64,000 nucleotides of DNA from Actinomyces mediterranea (lineage in GTDB: Bacteria; Actinomycetota; Actinomycetes; Actinomycetales; Actinomycetaceae), in NCBI RefSeq assembly GCF_900155595.1, contig NZ_FTPB01000004.1, forward strand, positions 1,054,001 to 1,118,000, in the 5' to 3' direction. The notes beneath the pieces are model-generated. The model made no database searches and was not told the origin of the DNA. It saw only the letters and a list, made by a program, of their open reading frames with translations. A program made the translations under genes and the position numbers. Shown here one piece after another: positions 1 to 8,841 of the stretch. Position 1 is the stretch's first letter, and every line of letters starts with the position of its first letter.

Positions 1-154
1 ATACCTCGTAGTCGAAGGACGAGAGCACCAGCTCGTCCGCCTCGGCGTGAATGCGCACGCCGGCGAGGATAGGGCTCGCAGGCCTGACAGGAAGTGCTCG
101 TGCAGTCCAAGACACTGCCTCTGCAAGGACGTCGCGGGCGACTGTGAACTTCAT
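1..154 (-). CDS. dnaN: DNA polymerase III beta subunit (sliding clamp), N-terminal part
   Basis: Reading the minus strand from the ATG at 154 gives 51 codons beginning MKFTVARDVLAEAVSWTARAL, then PASPILAGVRI, before the window ends. This is the typical start of the bacterial sliding clamp, which encircles DNA and tethers polymerase III. It is the next gene downstream of dnaA on the same strand, the usual dnaA-dnaN order. Only the first fold element of domain 1 is visible, so length and intactness cannot be judged. The identification rests on the N-terminal sequence together with synteny. Confidence 0.88.
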   Translation of the reverse strand, partial: MKFTVARDVLAEAVSWTARALPVRPASPILAGVRIHAEADELVLSSFDYEV

Positions 155-535
155 GCCGACCTCCGATGGCTCATGACAATACGCCGTCCTACTGTACCCG
201 GACTGAGTCGACGTGCGCACGCATTCGTCGTGGCGATCGACGAGCGGTGATTGACGAGTCGGCGCCTTGGTGGGGATGAGAGGGATTCATGTCATTCGAA
301 ATGACATTTCTTCTTCATCATCAGCTGTGTGGACACTGTGGAAAACCAGTGTTCGCGCTGGTCGCAGCCTACGAGGGGCAGTGGATGAGATGGGGGCGAG
401 ACTGGGGACGACCCCGATCGGTTGTGAATGACACATTCATGGCGACTCCGCTCTCCACAGTCGCCCGCCGCGTATGCACATGATGGTCGGCGCTGTTCAC
501 CCGGGGATCCACATGAGGTGTGGATGAGTGCGGGG
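155..535. promoter_or_regulatory. dnaA-dnaN intergenic region with DnaA-box-like 9-mers
   Basis: A 381-bp gap without a convincing gene. It carries 9-mers resembling the DnaA box (TTATCCACA, or TTGTCCACA in Actinobacteria). TGTGGACAC at 328-336 is immediately followed by TGTGGAAAA at 337-345. CTCTCCACA is at 451-459, GGATCCACA at 505-513 and TGTGGATGA at 519-527. In Streptomyces and Mycobacterium oriC lies in this gap, so it is a candidate origin. However, the gap on the other side of dnaA contains the better-matching box. Confidence 0.5.
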
Positions 536-2008
536 TCAGTCGCCGCGGGCCTTCTTCTTGATGCGATTCGTCAACTCGGACACCTGATTGAAGGTTTCGC
601 GCTTCATCTTCATCTGAGCTGTGATCTTCTTATTCGCATGAATGACGGTCGTGTGGTCCCGTTCGAATGCCTGACCGATCTTCGGCAGCGACAAGTCGGT
701 AAGGTCGCGGCACAGGTACATGGCGATCTGACGCGCCTCGACGACCGTGTGGGACCGGTCGGTGGAACACATCTGGTCGATGGTGACGCCGAAGTAGTGC
801 GCGCATTGGCCCATGATGAGCGGCACGGTGATCTCGTTGTCTTCGGGGTCGGAGACGTAGTCCTTGAGCATCATCTCCGCTAGGGCGAGATCAACCCGCT
901 CCTTGGTGAGATTCGCGTAGGCGATGACGCGCACGAGGGCGCCTTCGAGCTCTCGGATATTCGAGGAGATCCGCGACGCGATGTATTCGAAGACTTCCGG
1001 CTGGATCTCAATGGCATCTGTTGCGGCTTTCTTCTGAAGGATCGCGATGCGCGTCTCCAAGTCCGGTGGCTGGACATCGACGAGCAGTCCGGAACCGAAG
1101 CGTGACTTGAGGCGCTCTTCGAAGCCGTTGAGGTAGTTGGGGTGGACATCGGAGGTGACGACGATCTGCTTATCGGCCTCGTATAGGGCGTTGAAGGTGT
1201 GGAAGAAGCCCTCCATCGTCTGTTCCTTGTCCCCGATGAACTGGATGTCGTCGATGAGCAGGACGTCGAGTTCCCTGTAGCGCCTGTGGAATGCTTCCAC
1301 CTGGGAGTTGTCCACCTTGTTGAGGCGGATCGCATTGATGAACTCGTTGGTGAATTCTTCCGAGTTGACGTAGCGGACCCGCAGTTTGGGATACATGGAC
1401 AGTGCGTAATGCCCGATCGCGTGGAGCAGGTGGGTCTTGCCGAGCCCGGAATCGCCGTAAATGAACAGGGGGTTGAACGTCGTTCCGGGTGATTCGGCTG
1501 CGGCCAGGGCAGCGGCGTGTGCGAAACGGTTCGAGGGTCCGATGACGAAGGTGTCGAAGGTGTATTTCGGGTTCAGGCGCGTCGGAACGGTGTCGCCATT
1601 GGTTCCGCCTGCGCCGACACTCGGCGCCGGGGAGCGCGTGGTGTGTGCGGCTGCGGGAAGTGCACCATCATCGGATTCTGCGGCCTTGTCGTTAATGGGC
1701 GCAGTTGATGCTTGGGATTCTTCTGCGCCGTCGTTGTCGAGTGGGGGTGCGAGGTCGGGGTCGACTGTGATGGCGAGGCGGATTTGACGGTCGAGGATGT
1801 CGGAGAGCACCGCAGTGATATCGGTGGCGGCATGGTTCTCGATCCATGACTTCGTGAAGTCGTTGGATACGCACAGCAGGATGGTTCCCTCGATGTCGCC
1901 GAGCGGTTTCGCCGAACGCAGGTAGTTGACGGTGGCGGGGCCCAGGATCTTGATCGAGTCGGATTCCAGTGCCTGTCCCCACGCTTCAGCGAGTGAGTGT
2001 GCCTCCAC
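536..2008 (-). CDS. dnaA: Chromosomal replication initiator protein DnaA
   Basis: 490 residues from a GTG start at 2008, with AAGGATGA upstream as ribosome site. DnaA binds DnaA boxes at oriC, forms an ATP-dependent helical oligomer and melts the origin. Domain I spans about residues 1-85 and is followed by a variable acidic/Ser-rich linker (about 90-140). The AAA+ domain III carries Walker A GDSGLGKT (about 185-192) and Walker B LLIDDIQF. The C-terminal domain IV has the DnaA signature CRDLTDLSLPKIGQAF followed by RDHTTVIHA. Length is normal for Actinobacteria. It is transcribed away from rpmH and towards dnaN. Confidence 0.97.
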   Translation of the reverse strand: MEAHSLAEAWGQALESDSIKILGPATVNYLRSAKPLGDIEGTILLCVSNDFTKSWIENHAATDITAVLSDILDRQIRLAITVDPDLAPPLDNDGAEESQASTAPINDKAAESDDGALPAAAHTTRSPAPSVGAGGTNGDTVPTRLNPKYTFDTFVIGPSNRFAHAAALAAAESPGTTFNPLFIYGDSGLGKTHLLHAIGHYALSMYPKLRVRYVNSEEFTNEFINAIRLNKVDNSQVEAFHRRYRELDVLLIDDIQFIGDKEQTMEGFFHTFNALYEADKQIVVTSDVHPNYLNGFEERLKSRFGSGLLVDVQPPDLETRIAILQKKAATDAIEIQPEVFEYIASRISSNIRELEGALVRVIAYANLTKERVDLALAEMMLKDYVSDPEDNEITVPLIMGQCAHYFGVTIDQMCSTDRSHTVVEARQIAMYLCRDLTDLSLPKIGQAFERDHTTVIHANKKITAQMKMKRETFNQVSELTNRIKKKARGD

Positions 2009-2462
2009 GAGTCATCCTTCGCATCGAGAGGTTGTGATGTCAGTCATCAGATTGAACCACAAGAGTAACTTGTCCAATGTGGAGCCACTGTAGCCGTCTT
2101 CAGCCCCATTCACAGGTTGGGGATGAACATGTGGATAAACGTCGATGAATAACATGAATGTAGTTACAACCGTGGCTCCGCACGATTGGGCCGAAAGATG
2201 TTTTTCCACAGGCATGTCGATTGAGGCGCTAGTTGTCTGACCTGTGGACGAAACAGTCCACAGAACAATCCACAGGTGTGAATCGGGGGATTTGGTCACA
2301 TCAACCTCCCTCACATTGACTCGAATCGACGGTCCTTCTACCCTGGTGATCTGTCTGTGCCCGCATGTCGGGCGTGCGGATTCCTGCGCAGAGCACTGCG
2401 GTGGAATCTCAATGAAACCAACGATGAGCGGGCACTCCCCGCTCCCGCCGAGGAGAACTGCA
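2009..2462. other. Candidate oriC: dnaA-rpmH divergent intergenic region
   Basis: A 454-bp gap between divergent dnaA and rpmH. It contains a perfect DnaA box, TGTGGATAA, at 2130-2138. Further box-like 9-mers are TTTTCCACA (2202-2210), TGTGGACGA (2243-2251), CAGTCCACA (2254-2262) and CAATCCACA (2266-2274). The last three lie within 32 bp. AT-richer stretches surround 2040-2160. The region must also hold the dnaA and rpmH promoters. Box clustering supports an origin or DnaA autoregulatory site; which gap unwinds cannot be decided by eye. Confidence 0.6.
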
Positions 2463-2603
2463 GTGACCACTAAGCGGACTTTCCAGCCCAATAACCGTCG
2501 TCGCGCCAAGACGCACGGCTTCCGTCTGCGTATGAGCACTCGCGCCGGCCGCGCCATTCTCGCCGCGCGCCGCCGCAAGGGCCGCGCCAAGCTGTCCGCC
2601 TGA
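2463..2603 (+). CDS. rpmH: 50S ribosomal protein L34
   Basis: 46 residues from a GTG start at 2463 preceded by GAGGAGAAC. The protein begins [20 protein letters not shown] and continues [19 protein letters not shown], the near-invariant L34 sequence of the large ribosomal subunit. It opens the conserved rpmH-rnpA-yidD-yidC-khpB-rsmG operon and is divergent from dnaA. An upstream in-frame extension exists but lacks L34 similarity, so the short GTG start is preferred. Confidence 0.97.
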   Translation: MTTKRTFQPNNRRRAKTHGFRLRMSTRAGRAILAARRRKGRAKLSA

Positions 2604-2613
2604 GACCGCGAAG

Positions 2614-2967
2614 GTGCTGCCTCGCGCACACCGGATGGTCGACCCTGCGGATTTCCGATCGACGTTCCGCAAAGGGACGCGCGCAGGTGATTCGCTCTTA
2701 GTCGTCCATACTCGAACCGACGAGGACCGGGGAAACCGCCTCGTCGGTTTCGTCGTGCCCAAGCGGGAGATTAAAAGCGCTGTGAGGCGCAATCGCGTCA
2801 AGCGCAAATTGCGCCACATCATGCGTTCGCGCCTGGACACCATTCCCGAGGGCGGCCGAGTGGTCGTGAGAGCCAACGCCCAGGCCTATGGACGCGATTC
2901 ACATGAGCTTGCGATCCACCTCGATTCCGCGATGAAGCGGGCGTGGAAGAGGTGGGATTCGCGATGA
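2614..2967 (+). CDS. rnpA: Ribonuclease P protein component
   Basis: 117 residues from a GTG start 10 bp after rpmH. The basic protein subunit of RNase P assists the RNA subunit in maturing the 5' end of tRNAs. The family signature [13 protein letters not shown] is present near the middle, preceded by [13 protein letters not shown]. The protein starts LPRAHRM, typical of the family. Length is normal. It overlaps yidD by four bases (ATGA), indicating translational coupling. Confidence 0.96.
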   Translation: MLPRAHRMVDPADFRSTFRKGTRAGDSLLVVHTRTDEDRGNRLVGFVVPKREIKSAVRRNRVKRKLRHIMRSRLDTIPEGGRVVVRANAQAYGRDSHELAIHLDSAMKRAWKRWDSR

Positions 2968-3380
2968 ATCTCATGTCACGCCTCATTCGAGGCGTATTCA
3001 CCGCGCCGATCCGCCTTTATCAGCGTTTCATTTCACCGATGCTCACACCGAGGTGCCGATATGCGCCGACCTGTTCGAACTACGCTGTCGAAGCCATTGA
3101 TGTTCACGGGCTCCTCAAGGGTCTCGTACTGGCGGTGTGGCGGCTGCTGAGGTGCAACCCGTGGAGTCTCGGAGGCGTCGACTATGTTCCGAAGAAGGGG
3201 CGATGGACGTCCGAGAAGTGGATTCCCCCCGAGGATTGGGCGGGCAACGCCACCGATATCGACTACCCCACCCCGATGGGCATGACACCGGCGTCGACCA
3301 ACGTCTGTGGAGCCCACCCCCAAGATGTTCCGGCGAACGCCGACAGACCCCAGGACGCGCCCGGCGTCCGCACTTCCTGA
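2964..3380 (+). CDS. yidD: Membrane protein insertion efficiency factor YidD
   Basis: 138 residues from the ATG at 2964, which overlaps the rnpA stop. YidD is a small membrane-associated protein that helps YidC/Sec insert membrane proteins. The family core is evident: [32 protein letters not shown], then [18 protein letters not shown], with the conserved cysteines. The C-terminal 45 residues after the core are polar and variable. An upstream in-frame start at 2943 would add seven residues but would overlap rnpA further. Confidence 0.94.
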   Translation: MNLMSRLIRGVFTAPIRLYQRFISPMLTPRCRYAPTCSNYAVEAIDVHGLLKGLVLAVWRLLRCNPWSLGGVDYVPKKGRWTSEKWIPPEDWAGNATDIDYPTPMGMTPASTNVCGAHPQDVPANADRPQDAPGVRTS

Positions 3381-3390
3381 AGGAGCGCGC

Positions 3391-4743
3391 ATGTTCGACA
3401 AGATCCTTCACCCCTTCGCAGTAGCCGTTGCGTGGATATGGGTGAAGATCCACGATCTCCTCGTGGCACTCGGATTCAGTTCCGGATCCGGCATCGCATG
3501 GGTGATCTCGATCATCCTGCTCACCCTCATCGTCCGCATTGCAATCGTTCCGCTGTTCCTGCGACAGATCAAGAGTTCACGCGCCATGCAGGCCGTCCAG
3601 CCCGAGATGAAGCGCATTCAGGAGAAGTACAAGGGCAAGAAGGACCAGATCTCCCGTCAGAAGCAGGCAGAGGAGACTCAGGAACTCTACAAGAAGCACA
3701 AGGTCAGCCCCTTCGCCTCCTGTCTGCCCCTCCTCGTTCAGATGCCCGTCCTCTTCGCGATGTACCGCGCGATCTACGCGGTCAAAGACCTCGCCGCGGG
3801 CACCTACAAGTACGCCGACACCGAGACCGATCACCTCGGTCCGATCACGCAATCCGTGGCATCTGAAATCAACGGGTCCACCGTTTTCGGAGTGCCGCTG
3901 TCCCATACGATCACCTCCGGCGACGGGGTCGCCGCAATCGTCATATTCGTCATCCTCATCATCGTCATGGTGACGTTGCAGTTCTTCTCCATGAGGCTGT
4001 CAATGACGCGGAATATGCCGCCCTCGCTGGACCCGAATAATCCGATGGTCCAGTCGCAAAAGACGATGCTCTACATGATGCCCGCGATGTTCATCATCTC
4101 GGGAGCATTCTTCCAAATGGGCGTCCTCGTCTACATGGTGACGGCGGCGCTGTGGGCATTGGGTCAGTCCTTCTGGACGATCCGCGTCATGCCGACCCCC
4201 GGCTCCCCGGCCTACGACGAACTCGTCGAACGCCGCCATGCCAAGTACATCGAATGGGCGAAGCCCTTCTTCGACGCCTACGACGCTAAGCGCGCACAGC
4301 TTCCCACCGCCGCCGACGATGCCTCAGTCGTTGAACTCAATGACTCGACATGGCAGGAGGCCTCCAAGCGCGCCAAGGAACTCAAGGTTGCGACCGACTT
4401 CCCCGAGGCGATGACCTCGGGAGACAAGGTCTCGATCCTGCGCAATCTCGCCGTTCAAGAGTGGACGACTCTTCCCGACGAGCTGTGGATGCGCGGCGTG
4501 CGCCACGCGACTGAGAAGGCGGAGACCCGCAAAGAGGCTCAGGCCAAGCGTGAACAGCACAAGAGGCTGTCGCGCGAGGAGCGGCTCGCTCAGGCCAAGC
4601 GCCAGCGTCGACTCGACGCCGAACGTGAGGCCCGCAAGAAGAAGGCGGCCTCCCCCGTCGAAAACCTGTCCGCTGAAGAGCTCGAGCGCCGTCGTCAGGA
4701 GCGCCGCAAGGCCCGCCGCCGGCAGAACAAGAAGAAGCGCTGA
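3391..4743 (+). CDS. yidC: Membrane protein insertase YidC/Oxa1 family
   Basis: 450 residues from the ATG at 3391, with AGGAG 5 bp upstream. YidC inserts and folds inner membrane proteins, alone or with SecYEG. A membrane segment near residues 22-55 precedes the Oxa1 core KSSRAMQAVQPEMKRIQEKY. The signature SPFASCLPLLVQMPVLFAMY follows, then hydrophobic stretches around residues 190-215 and 235-265. The C-terminal ~100 residues are strongly basic (KARRRQNKKKR), typical of Gram-positive YidC tails that contact ribosomes. A longer in-frame start at 3307 lies inside yidD and has no ribosome site. Confidence 0.96.
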   Translation: MFDKILHPFAVAVAWIWVKIHDLLVALGFSSGSGIAWVISIILLTLIVRIAIVPLFLRQIKSSRAMQAVQPEMKRIQEKYKGKKDQISRQKQAEETQELYKKHKVSPFASCLPLLVQMPVLFAMYRAIYAVKDLAAGTYKYADTETDHLGPITQSVASEINGSTVFGVPLSHTITSGDGVAAIVIFVILIIVMVTLQFFSMRLSMTRNMPPSLDPNNPMVQSQKTMLYMMPAMFIISGAFFQMGVLVYMVTAALWALGQSFWTIRVMPTPGSPAYDELVERRHAKYIEWAKPFFDAYDAKRAQLPTAADDASVVELNDSTWQEASKRAKELKVATDFPEAMTSGDKVSILRNLAVQEWTTLPDELWMRGVRHATEKAETRKEAQAKREQHKRLSREERLAQAKRQRRLDAEREARKKKAASPVENLSAEELERRRQERRKARRRQNKKKR

Positions 4744-4794
4744 GTCGGATACGACCGACGCCCCGACCTCGTTCATCACTGTGGAGAAGAGATC

Positions 4795-5328
4795 ATGACC
4801 GAAAACCCGAAAGACAAATTGACCCGCCTCGAAGAAGAAGGCGAGATCGCAGCGGATTACCTCGAAGAGCTGCTCGATATCGCCGACCTCGATGGTGATA
4901 TTGAAATCGACGTCGAGAACGAGCGCGCGAGCGTGGAAATCATTTCCGATGACCCCCGCTCCCTTGAGCGTCTCGTCGGCGAGGACGGGGAAGTGCTCGA
5001 CGCCCTCCAAGAACTCACGCGCCTTGCCGTCCAGACGGAGACGGGCGACCGCTCCCGGCTCATGCTCGACATCGCAGGGTTCCGCGCCGATCGCAAGGTC
5101 GAGCTTCAAGACGTCACGCGCGAGGCGATTGCACGACTGCGCGCAACGGGCGAGCCCCAGAAACTCGAACCGATGAACCCTTTCGAGCGCAAGGTCTGCC
5201 ACGATGTCGTCGCCGACAACGGCCTCGTCTCGGAGTCTGAGGGCGTTGAACCGCACCGCTGTGTCGTCATCCTCCCCGCTGCCGACGAGGCGGCGGAGGA
5301 GTCAAGTGAGCAAGAGGCAGCCGAGTGA
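4795..5328 (+). CDS. khpB: KH/R3H RNA-binding protein (KhpB/Jag)
   Basis: 177 residues. ATG at 4795 is preceded by GGAGAAGAG. Acidic N-terminus, then a KH-like region around residues 30-100 (LERLVGEDGEVLDALQELTR holds the GxxG-type loop). An R3H domain follows with the R-x3-H motif RKVCH and PHRCVVI. KhpB/Jag proteins are RNA chaperones linked to cell elongation and division in Firmicutes and to RNA binding generally. Placement directly after yidC and before rsmG is standard. Its stop overlaps the rsmG GTG start. Confidence 0.93.
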   Translation: MTENPKDKLTRLEEEGEIAADYLEELLDIADLDGDIEIDVENERASVEIISDDPRSLERLVGEDGEVLDALQELTRLAVQTETGDRSRLMLDIAGFRADRKVELQDVTREAIARLRATGEPQKLEPMNPFERKVCHDVVADNGLVSESEGVEPHRCVVILPAADEAAEESSEQEAAE

Positions 5329-6062
5329 CGGACCCCGTCGACGACGTCCCGGCGCAGGCGCCGACGGTTATCCGGGGTCCGATCCCGGATGGCGTCGTCG
5401 TGCCCGATCCGCTCAGGCGCAAGGCCTTCGAGCCGTTCATCCCCGAAGAGCCGACGCAACAGGTGCGCGAATTCTTCGGTCCCGCTTTCGCTGACGTCCA
5501 AGAGTTCGTGCGAATGCTCGAGGACGAGGGCGAAATCCGCGGACTCATCGGTCCACGGGATATGCCGCGGCTGTGGTCCAGGCATGCCGTCAACTCCGCT
5601 GCCGTACTCGACTTCCTCCCCCGTTCGGGCCAGGTGCTCGATATCGGGTCGGGCGCTGGCCTGCCGGGCATCATCATTGCGATCTGCCGACCCGACCTCG
5701 ATGTGCATGTGGCCGAGCCGATGCAGAGGCGCTGCGAGTGGCTGTTCGACGTCGTCGAGCATCTCGACCTCGACAATGTCACGATCCATCAGGCGCGCGC
5801 CGAAGAGCTGCGGGGCAAGGGCCGAGCGGATGTCATCACGGCGCGGGCGGTGGCGAATATGTCGAAACTCATCCGCATGACGACCAGACTGATCGCACCC
5901 CGGGGTGCGCTGGTCGCCCTTAAGGGCAGGCGCGCTCCGATCGAGGTCGAAGAGGCAGCCCGGGAACTCAAAAGCCACCACCTGCAGGCGCGGATTCATG
6001 AGGTCCCCTCGGTGATGGAGGACGAGTCGACGTACGTCGTCGTGTGCACGCGCAAGCGTTGA
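5325..6062 (+). CDS. rsmG: 16S rRNA (guanine-527 N7) methyltransferase RsmG
   Basis: 245 residues from GTG at 5325 in a GTGA overlap with khpB. RsmG uses S-adenosylmethionine to make m7G527 in the 530 loop of 16S rRNA; loss gives low-level streptomycin resistance. The SAM-binding motif VLDIGSGAGLPGI sits near residue 105. HVAEPMQRRCEWL follows, then VITARAVANMSKL, both conserved. The N-terminal ~45 residues, Pro-rich, extend beyond the core but are common in actinobacterial homologues. Confidence 0.95.
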   Translation: MTDPVDDVPAQAPTVIRGPIPDGVVVPDPLRRKAFEPFIPEEPTQQVREFFGPAFADVQEFVRMLEDEGEIRGLIGPRDMPRLWSRHAVNSAAVLDFLPRSGQVLDIGSGAGLPGIIIAICRPDLDVHVAEPMQRRCEWLFDVVEHLDLDNVTIHQARAEELRGKGRADVITARAVANMSKLIRMTTRLIAPRGALVALKGRRAPIEVEEAARELKSHHLQARIHEVPSVMEDESTYVVVCTRKR

Positions 6063-6174
6063 TCGTTGCTTCTCGCCCACTGTGCGGGCATTGTGCTGAT
6101 CGAATAATGGAAGGCGCCCGGCACGCTTGCGCTTGCCCCGCACTCGGGCGGCGAGCCCGTAGACTGGTCGGGCG

Positions 6175-7077
6175 ATGCCAACGGAAGGTGAGAATGTGAG
6201 TGAGGAGAACCAGAGCAACACTCCCCTGCTCTCCCTCGTCGAACAGAATATGCACGACCGGCAGATGCTCGATGCCGCCGAGTTCGGCAAGCCCGCCAAG
6301 ACGCAGGTGATCGCGGTTGCGAATCAGAAGGGCGGCGTCGGTAAGACGACATCGGCGGTGAATCTCGCGGTGGGACTCGCGATGGGCGGCCTGTCCGTGA
6401 TCGTCATTGACGCTGACGCTCAGGGAAATGCGTCGAGCGCATTGGGCGTCGAGCATCCGTCGGGCACGCCGTCGACCTATGACGTCATCATCGGGGGCGC
6501 TTCTCTTGCGGGTGTCCTCCAGCCGTGTCCCGATGTGGAGGGCCTGTCAGTGTGCCCGTCAACCATCGACCTGTCGGGGGCGGAGATCGAATTGGTCGAT
6601 CTGTCGCGCAGGGAGTTCCGCCTCGCGGAAGCGATGCGCGAGTTCCTCTCGGTCAGGCGCGATGTCGATGTCATCCTCATCGACTGCCCGCCCTCGCTTG
6701 GGCTTGTCACCCTCAATGTTATGGTGGCCGCGGATCAGGTTCTCATCCCGATTCAGACGGAGTATTACGCGCTTGAGGGGCTGAGTCAGCTGTGGTCCAC
6801 TATCGACCGGATTCGCATCGAACTCAATCCGAAACTCCACGTGTCGACGATGTTGCTGACGATGGCGGACAGGCGCACGAGGCTGAGCGACGAGGTCGAA
6901 GTCGAAGTCCGATCGCACTTCCCCTCCCTCACGCTGCAGACGGTGATCCCCCGCTCTGTGCGAGTCTCCGAGGCTCCCAGTTACGCTCAGTCCGTCATCA
7001 CTTACGATCCGCGTAATGTTGGTGCCCTCGCCTATCGGAAGGCCGCGCTGGAGTTGAGTCATCGCCTCGCGGGCTGA
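6175..7077 (+). CDS. parA: Chromosome partitioning ATPase ParA (Soj)
   Basis: 300 residues from the ATG at 6175. ParA binds DNA non-specifically as an ATP dimer and moves ParB-parS complexes. The deviant Walker A NQKGGVGKTT begins near residue 50. VIVIDADAQGNASSALG and VILIDCPPSLGLVTLN are the A' and B motifs. Start choice: a -10-like TAGACT ends 8 bp before the ATG, allowing a leaderless mRNA. Alternatively GTG at 6196 has AAGGTGAG just upstream, giving 293 residues. ParB and three parS sites follow. Confidence 0.95.
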   Translation: MPTEGENVSEENQSNTPLLSLVEQNMHDRQMLDAAEFGKPAKTQVIAVANQKGGVGKTTSAVNLAVGLAMGGLSVIVIDADAQGNASSALGVEHPSGTPSTYDVIIGGASLAGVLQPCPDVEGLSVCPSTIDLSGAEIELVDLSRREFRLAEAMREFLSVRRDVDVILIDCPPSLGLVTLNVMVAADQVLIPIQTEYYALEGLSQLWSTIDRIRIELNPKLHVSTMLLTMADRRTRLSDEVEVEVRSHFPSLTLQTVIPRSVRVSEAPSYAQSVITYDPRNVGALAYRKAALELSHRLAG

Positions 7078-7214
7078 ATGTACTATTTCTCAGGCTGTGC
7101 TGAAATACCATGGGACATGGTCATATATCGATTATGTCAGTTCTGTTTTCGATGTAACTCCGCTATGTTGATACATCGTTGCTGCTTCCATGTGTGAACG
7201 GGTTCGAAAGAAGC

Positions 7215-7230
7215 TGTTTCACGTGAAACA
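7215..7230. promoter_or_regulatory. parS centromere site 1
   Basis: A perfect 16-bp palindrome TGTTTCACGTGAAACA matching the universal bacterial parS consensus bound by ParB. It lies 32 bp upstream of the parB start, within the 185-bp parA-parB gap. ParB bound here could also influence parB transcription, which is an inference. Confidence 0.97.
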
Positions 7231-7262
7231 ATGGACCAGGCATGTAATGAGAAGGAGATGTC

Positions 7263-8549
7263 ATGGCGGAGAAGTCCACTAAAGCTCGATCGGGTTCTCG
7301 TCATTCGGCGCTGGGACGAGGCCTCGGGGCTCTTATCCCGAATCAAGTAAATGATACGGACTCCCCTGCTCCGCAGTCCTCAGATCCGCTCGATGTCTTC
7401 TTTCCGGGACAATCCTCGCTCAGCGGCGGACGCGAGCGGGGCGGTTCGGCACGCGACCTCCTCTCTCCCGGCGTTCAGCGGCGAAGCGCTGCGAAGAAGT
7501 CATCGCGTTCACGTTCTGCCACTTCGGCATCAACCGATGCCTCCCATTCAGTGTCCAAAGGTTCAGACTCGAAGGCGGGTGCCACCGGCATTCCGTCTCG
7601 GACCACTGACGAGACCCGTACATCGCCGACTGCGTCGCCGGTAGATACTTCAATTCCTTCAGTCAATGTTTCACGTGAAACACCGAATGAGCTCCTCCCT
7701 GTTCCGGGCGCATCCTTCGCGGAGCTTGAGCTTGAACACATCGTCCCCAATACCCGCCAGCCGCGTGAAGTCTTCGATGAAGAGGAACTCGCTGAACTCG
7801 CCGCCTCAATTGCCGAGGTCGGTGTTCTCCAACCGATCATTGTGCGTCCGATTAACTACGATGCGAAGCCAAATGAGCGGATGCAGGAGGCCTTGGAGGC
7901 GAAGCCGAATGCACGATACGAGCTCATTATGGGTGAGCGGCGTTTGCGCGCATCGGAAGCTGCGGGACTGACTTCCGTTCCTGCGATTATCAAAGATACT
8001 GATGACTCGGATCTGCTTCGCGATGCCCTGCTTGAGAATCTTCACCGGGCACAGCTCAATCCACTCGAAGAAGCATCCGCTTATGAGCAACTCATGGCGG
8101 ACTTCGGTGCGACGCAGGAACAACTTTCGAAGAAGATCGCTCGTTCACGCCCGCAGATTGCGAACACCCTCAGGCTGCTCAAACTTCCGCCGAGTGTTCA
8201 AAAGATGGTGGCCGCGCAGGTCATCTCCGCCGGACATGCTCGAGCGCTTCTCGGCCTCGCCACGACCGATGACATGGAAGCACTTGCACAGAGGATCATT
8301 GCTGAGGGGCTGTCCGTTCGCACGACGGAGGAGATCGTGAGACTGGGTCGGGTCAAGAACGTCAGTAGGCAGAGAACCCGCAGGTTAAAGCCTATTTCAT
8401 CTCTTGGGGAACAAGTCGTGTCCGTCATGCAGGACTTCTACGATACGCGTGTGACGATCACCGAAGGCGCTAAAAAAGGCAAGATCATCATCGAATTTGC
8501 AGGTGCCGACGACCTCCAACGGATTGCCGACATCATGATGCGCAAGTGA
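7263..8549 (+). CDS. parB: Chromosome partitioning protein ParB
   Basis: 428 residues, ATG at 7263 with GAAGGAG upstream. ParB is a CTP-dependent clamp that loads at parS and spreads along DNA. After a basic start (ALGRGLGALIP, the ParA-contacting N-terminus) comes an unusually long Ser/Thr/Arg-rich linker, about residues 30-145. The ParB/Srx domain follows: IVPNTRQPREVFDEEELAEL, then the CTP-binding box GERRLRASEAAG near residue 224. The HTH region reads SRPQIANTLRLL. The gene itself contains parS site 2. Confidence 0.96.
   Translation: MAEKSTKARSGSRHSALGRGLGALIPNQVNDTDSPAPQSSDPLDVFFPGQSSLSGGRERGGSARDLLSPGVQRRSAAKKSSRSRSATSASTDASHSVSKGSDSKAGATGIPSRTTDETRTSPTASPVDTSIPSVNVSRETPNELLPVPGASFAELELEHIVPNTRQPREVFDEEELAELAASIAEVGVLQPIIVRPINYDAKPNERMQEALEAKPNARYELIMGERRLRASEAAGLTSVPAIIKDTDDSDLLRDALLENLHRAQLNPLEEASAYEQLMADFGATQEQLSKKIARSRPQIANTLRLLKLPPSVQKMVAAQVISAGHARALLGLATTDDMEALAQRIIAEGLSVRTTEEIVRLGRVKNVSRQRTRRLKPISSLGEQVVSVMQDFYDTRVTITEGAKKGKIIIEFAGADDLQRIADIMMRK
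7667..7682. promoter_or_regulatory. parS centromere site 2, inside parB
   Basis: Perfect 16-bp TGTTTCACGTGAAACA located within the parB coding sequence. In frame it is read across N-V-S-R-E-T in the variable linker, so the linker tolerates the DNA site. Confidence 0.96.
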
Positions 8550-8574
8550 ACCTCGAGTCGATGAGAGGCCGCAG

Positions 8575-8590
8575 TGTTTCACGTGAAACA
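8575..8590. promoter_or_regulatory. parS centromere site 3
   Basis: Perfect 16-bp parS 26 bp after the parB stop. The symmetry extends to 20 bp (AGTGTTTCACGTGAAACACT, 8573-8592). The rest of the 292-bp gap to the next gene (to 8841) shows no convincing gene. Confidence 0.96.
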
Positions 8591-8841
8591 CTGCTCCGAA
8601 TAATGATGGTGAAACCGTCGTTTCCGCATTTCGATGCCGCATCGTCTATCAATGGTGGAGGGAGAAGTTCCTTGTTGCAGAAGGTCATTCCCTGACGGCA
8701 TAGTACAGGATTCAAAAGTGCACACACGTACTAGGCAAGTCCTGACTCGAGTTGCCTCGTGGTGTTGCCCACTAAAGTGGTTGAAGCGCGCCTTCACATC
8801 AGACAATGAATCAACGTCGAACCAGCGAAGGAGTTGTCGTC

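Noticed and set aside
4324-6299. Minus-strand open frames of about 310 and 397 codons over yidC, khpB and rsmG
   Set aside because: They oppose strongly conserved genes, lack family motifs and arise from high-GC composition.
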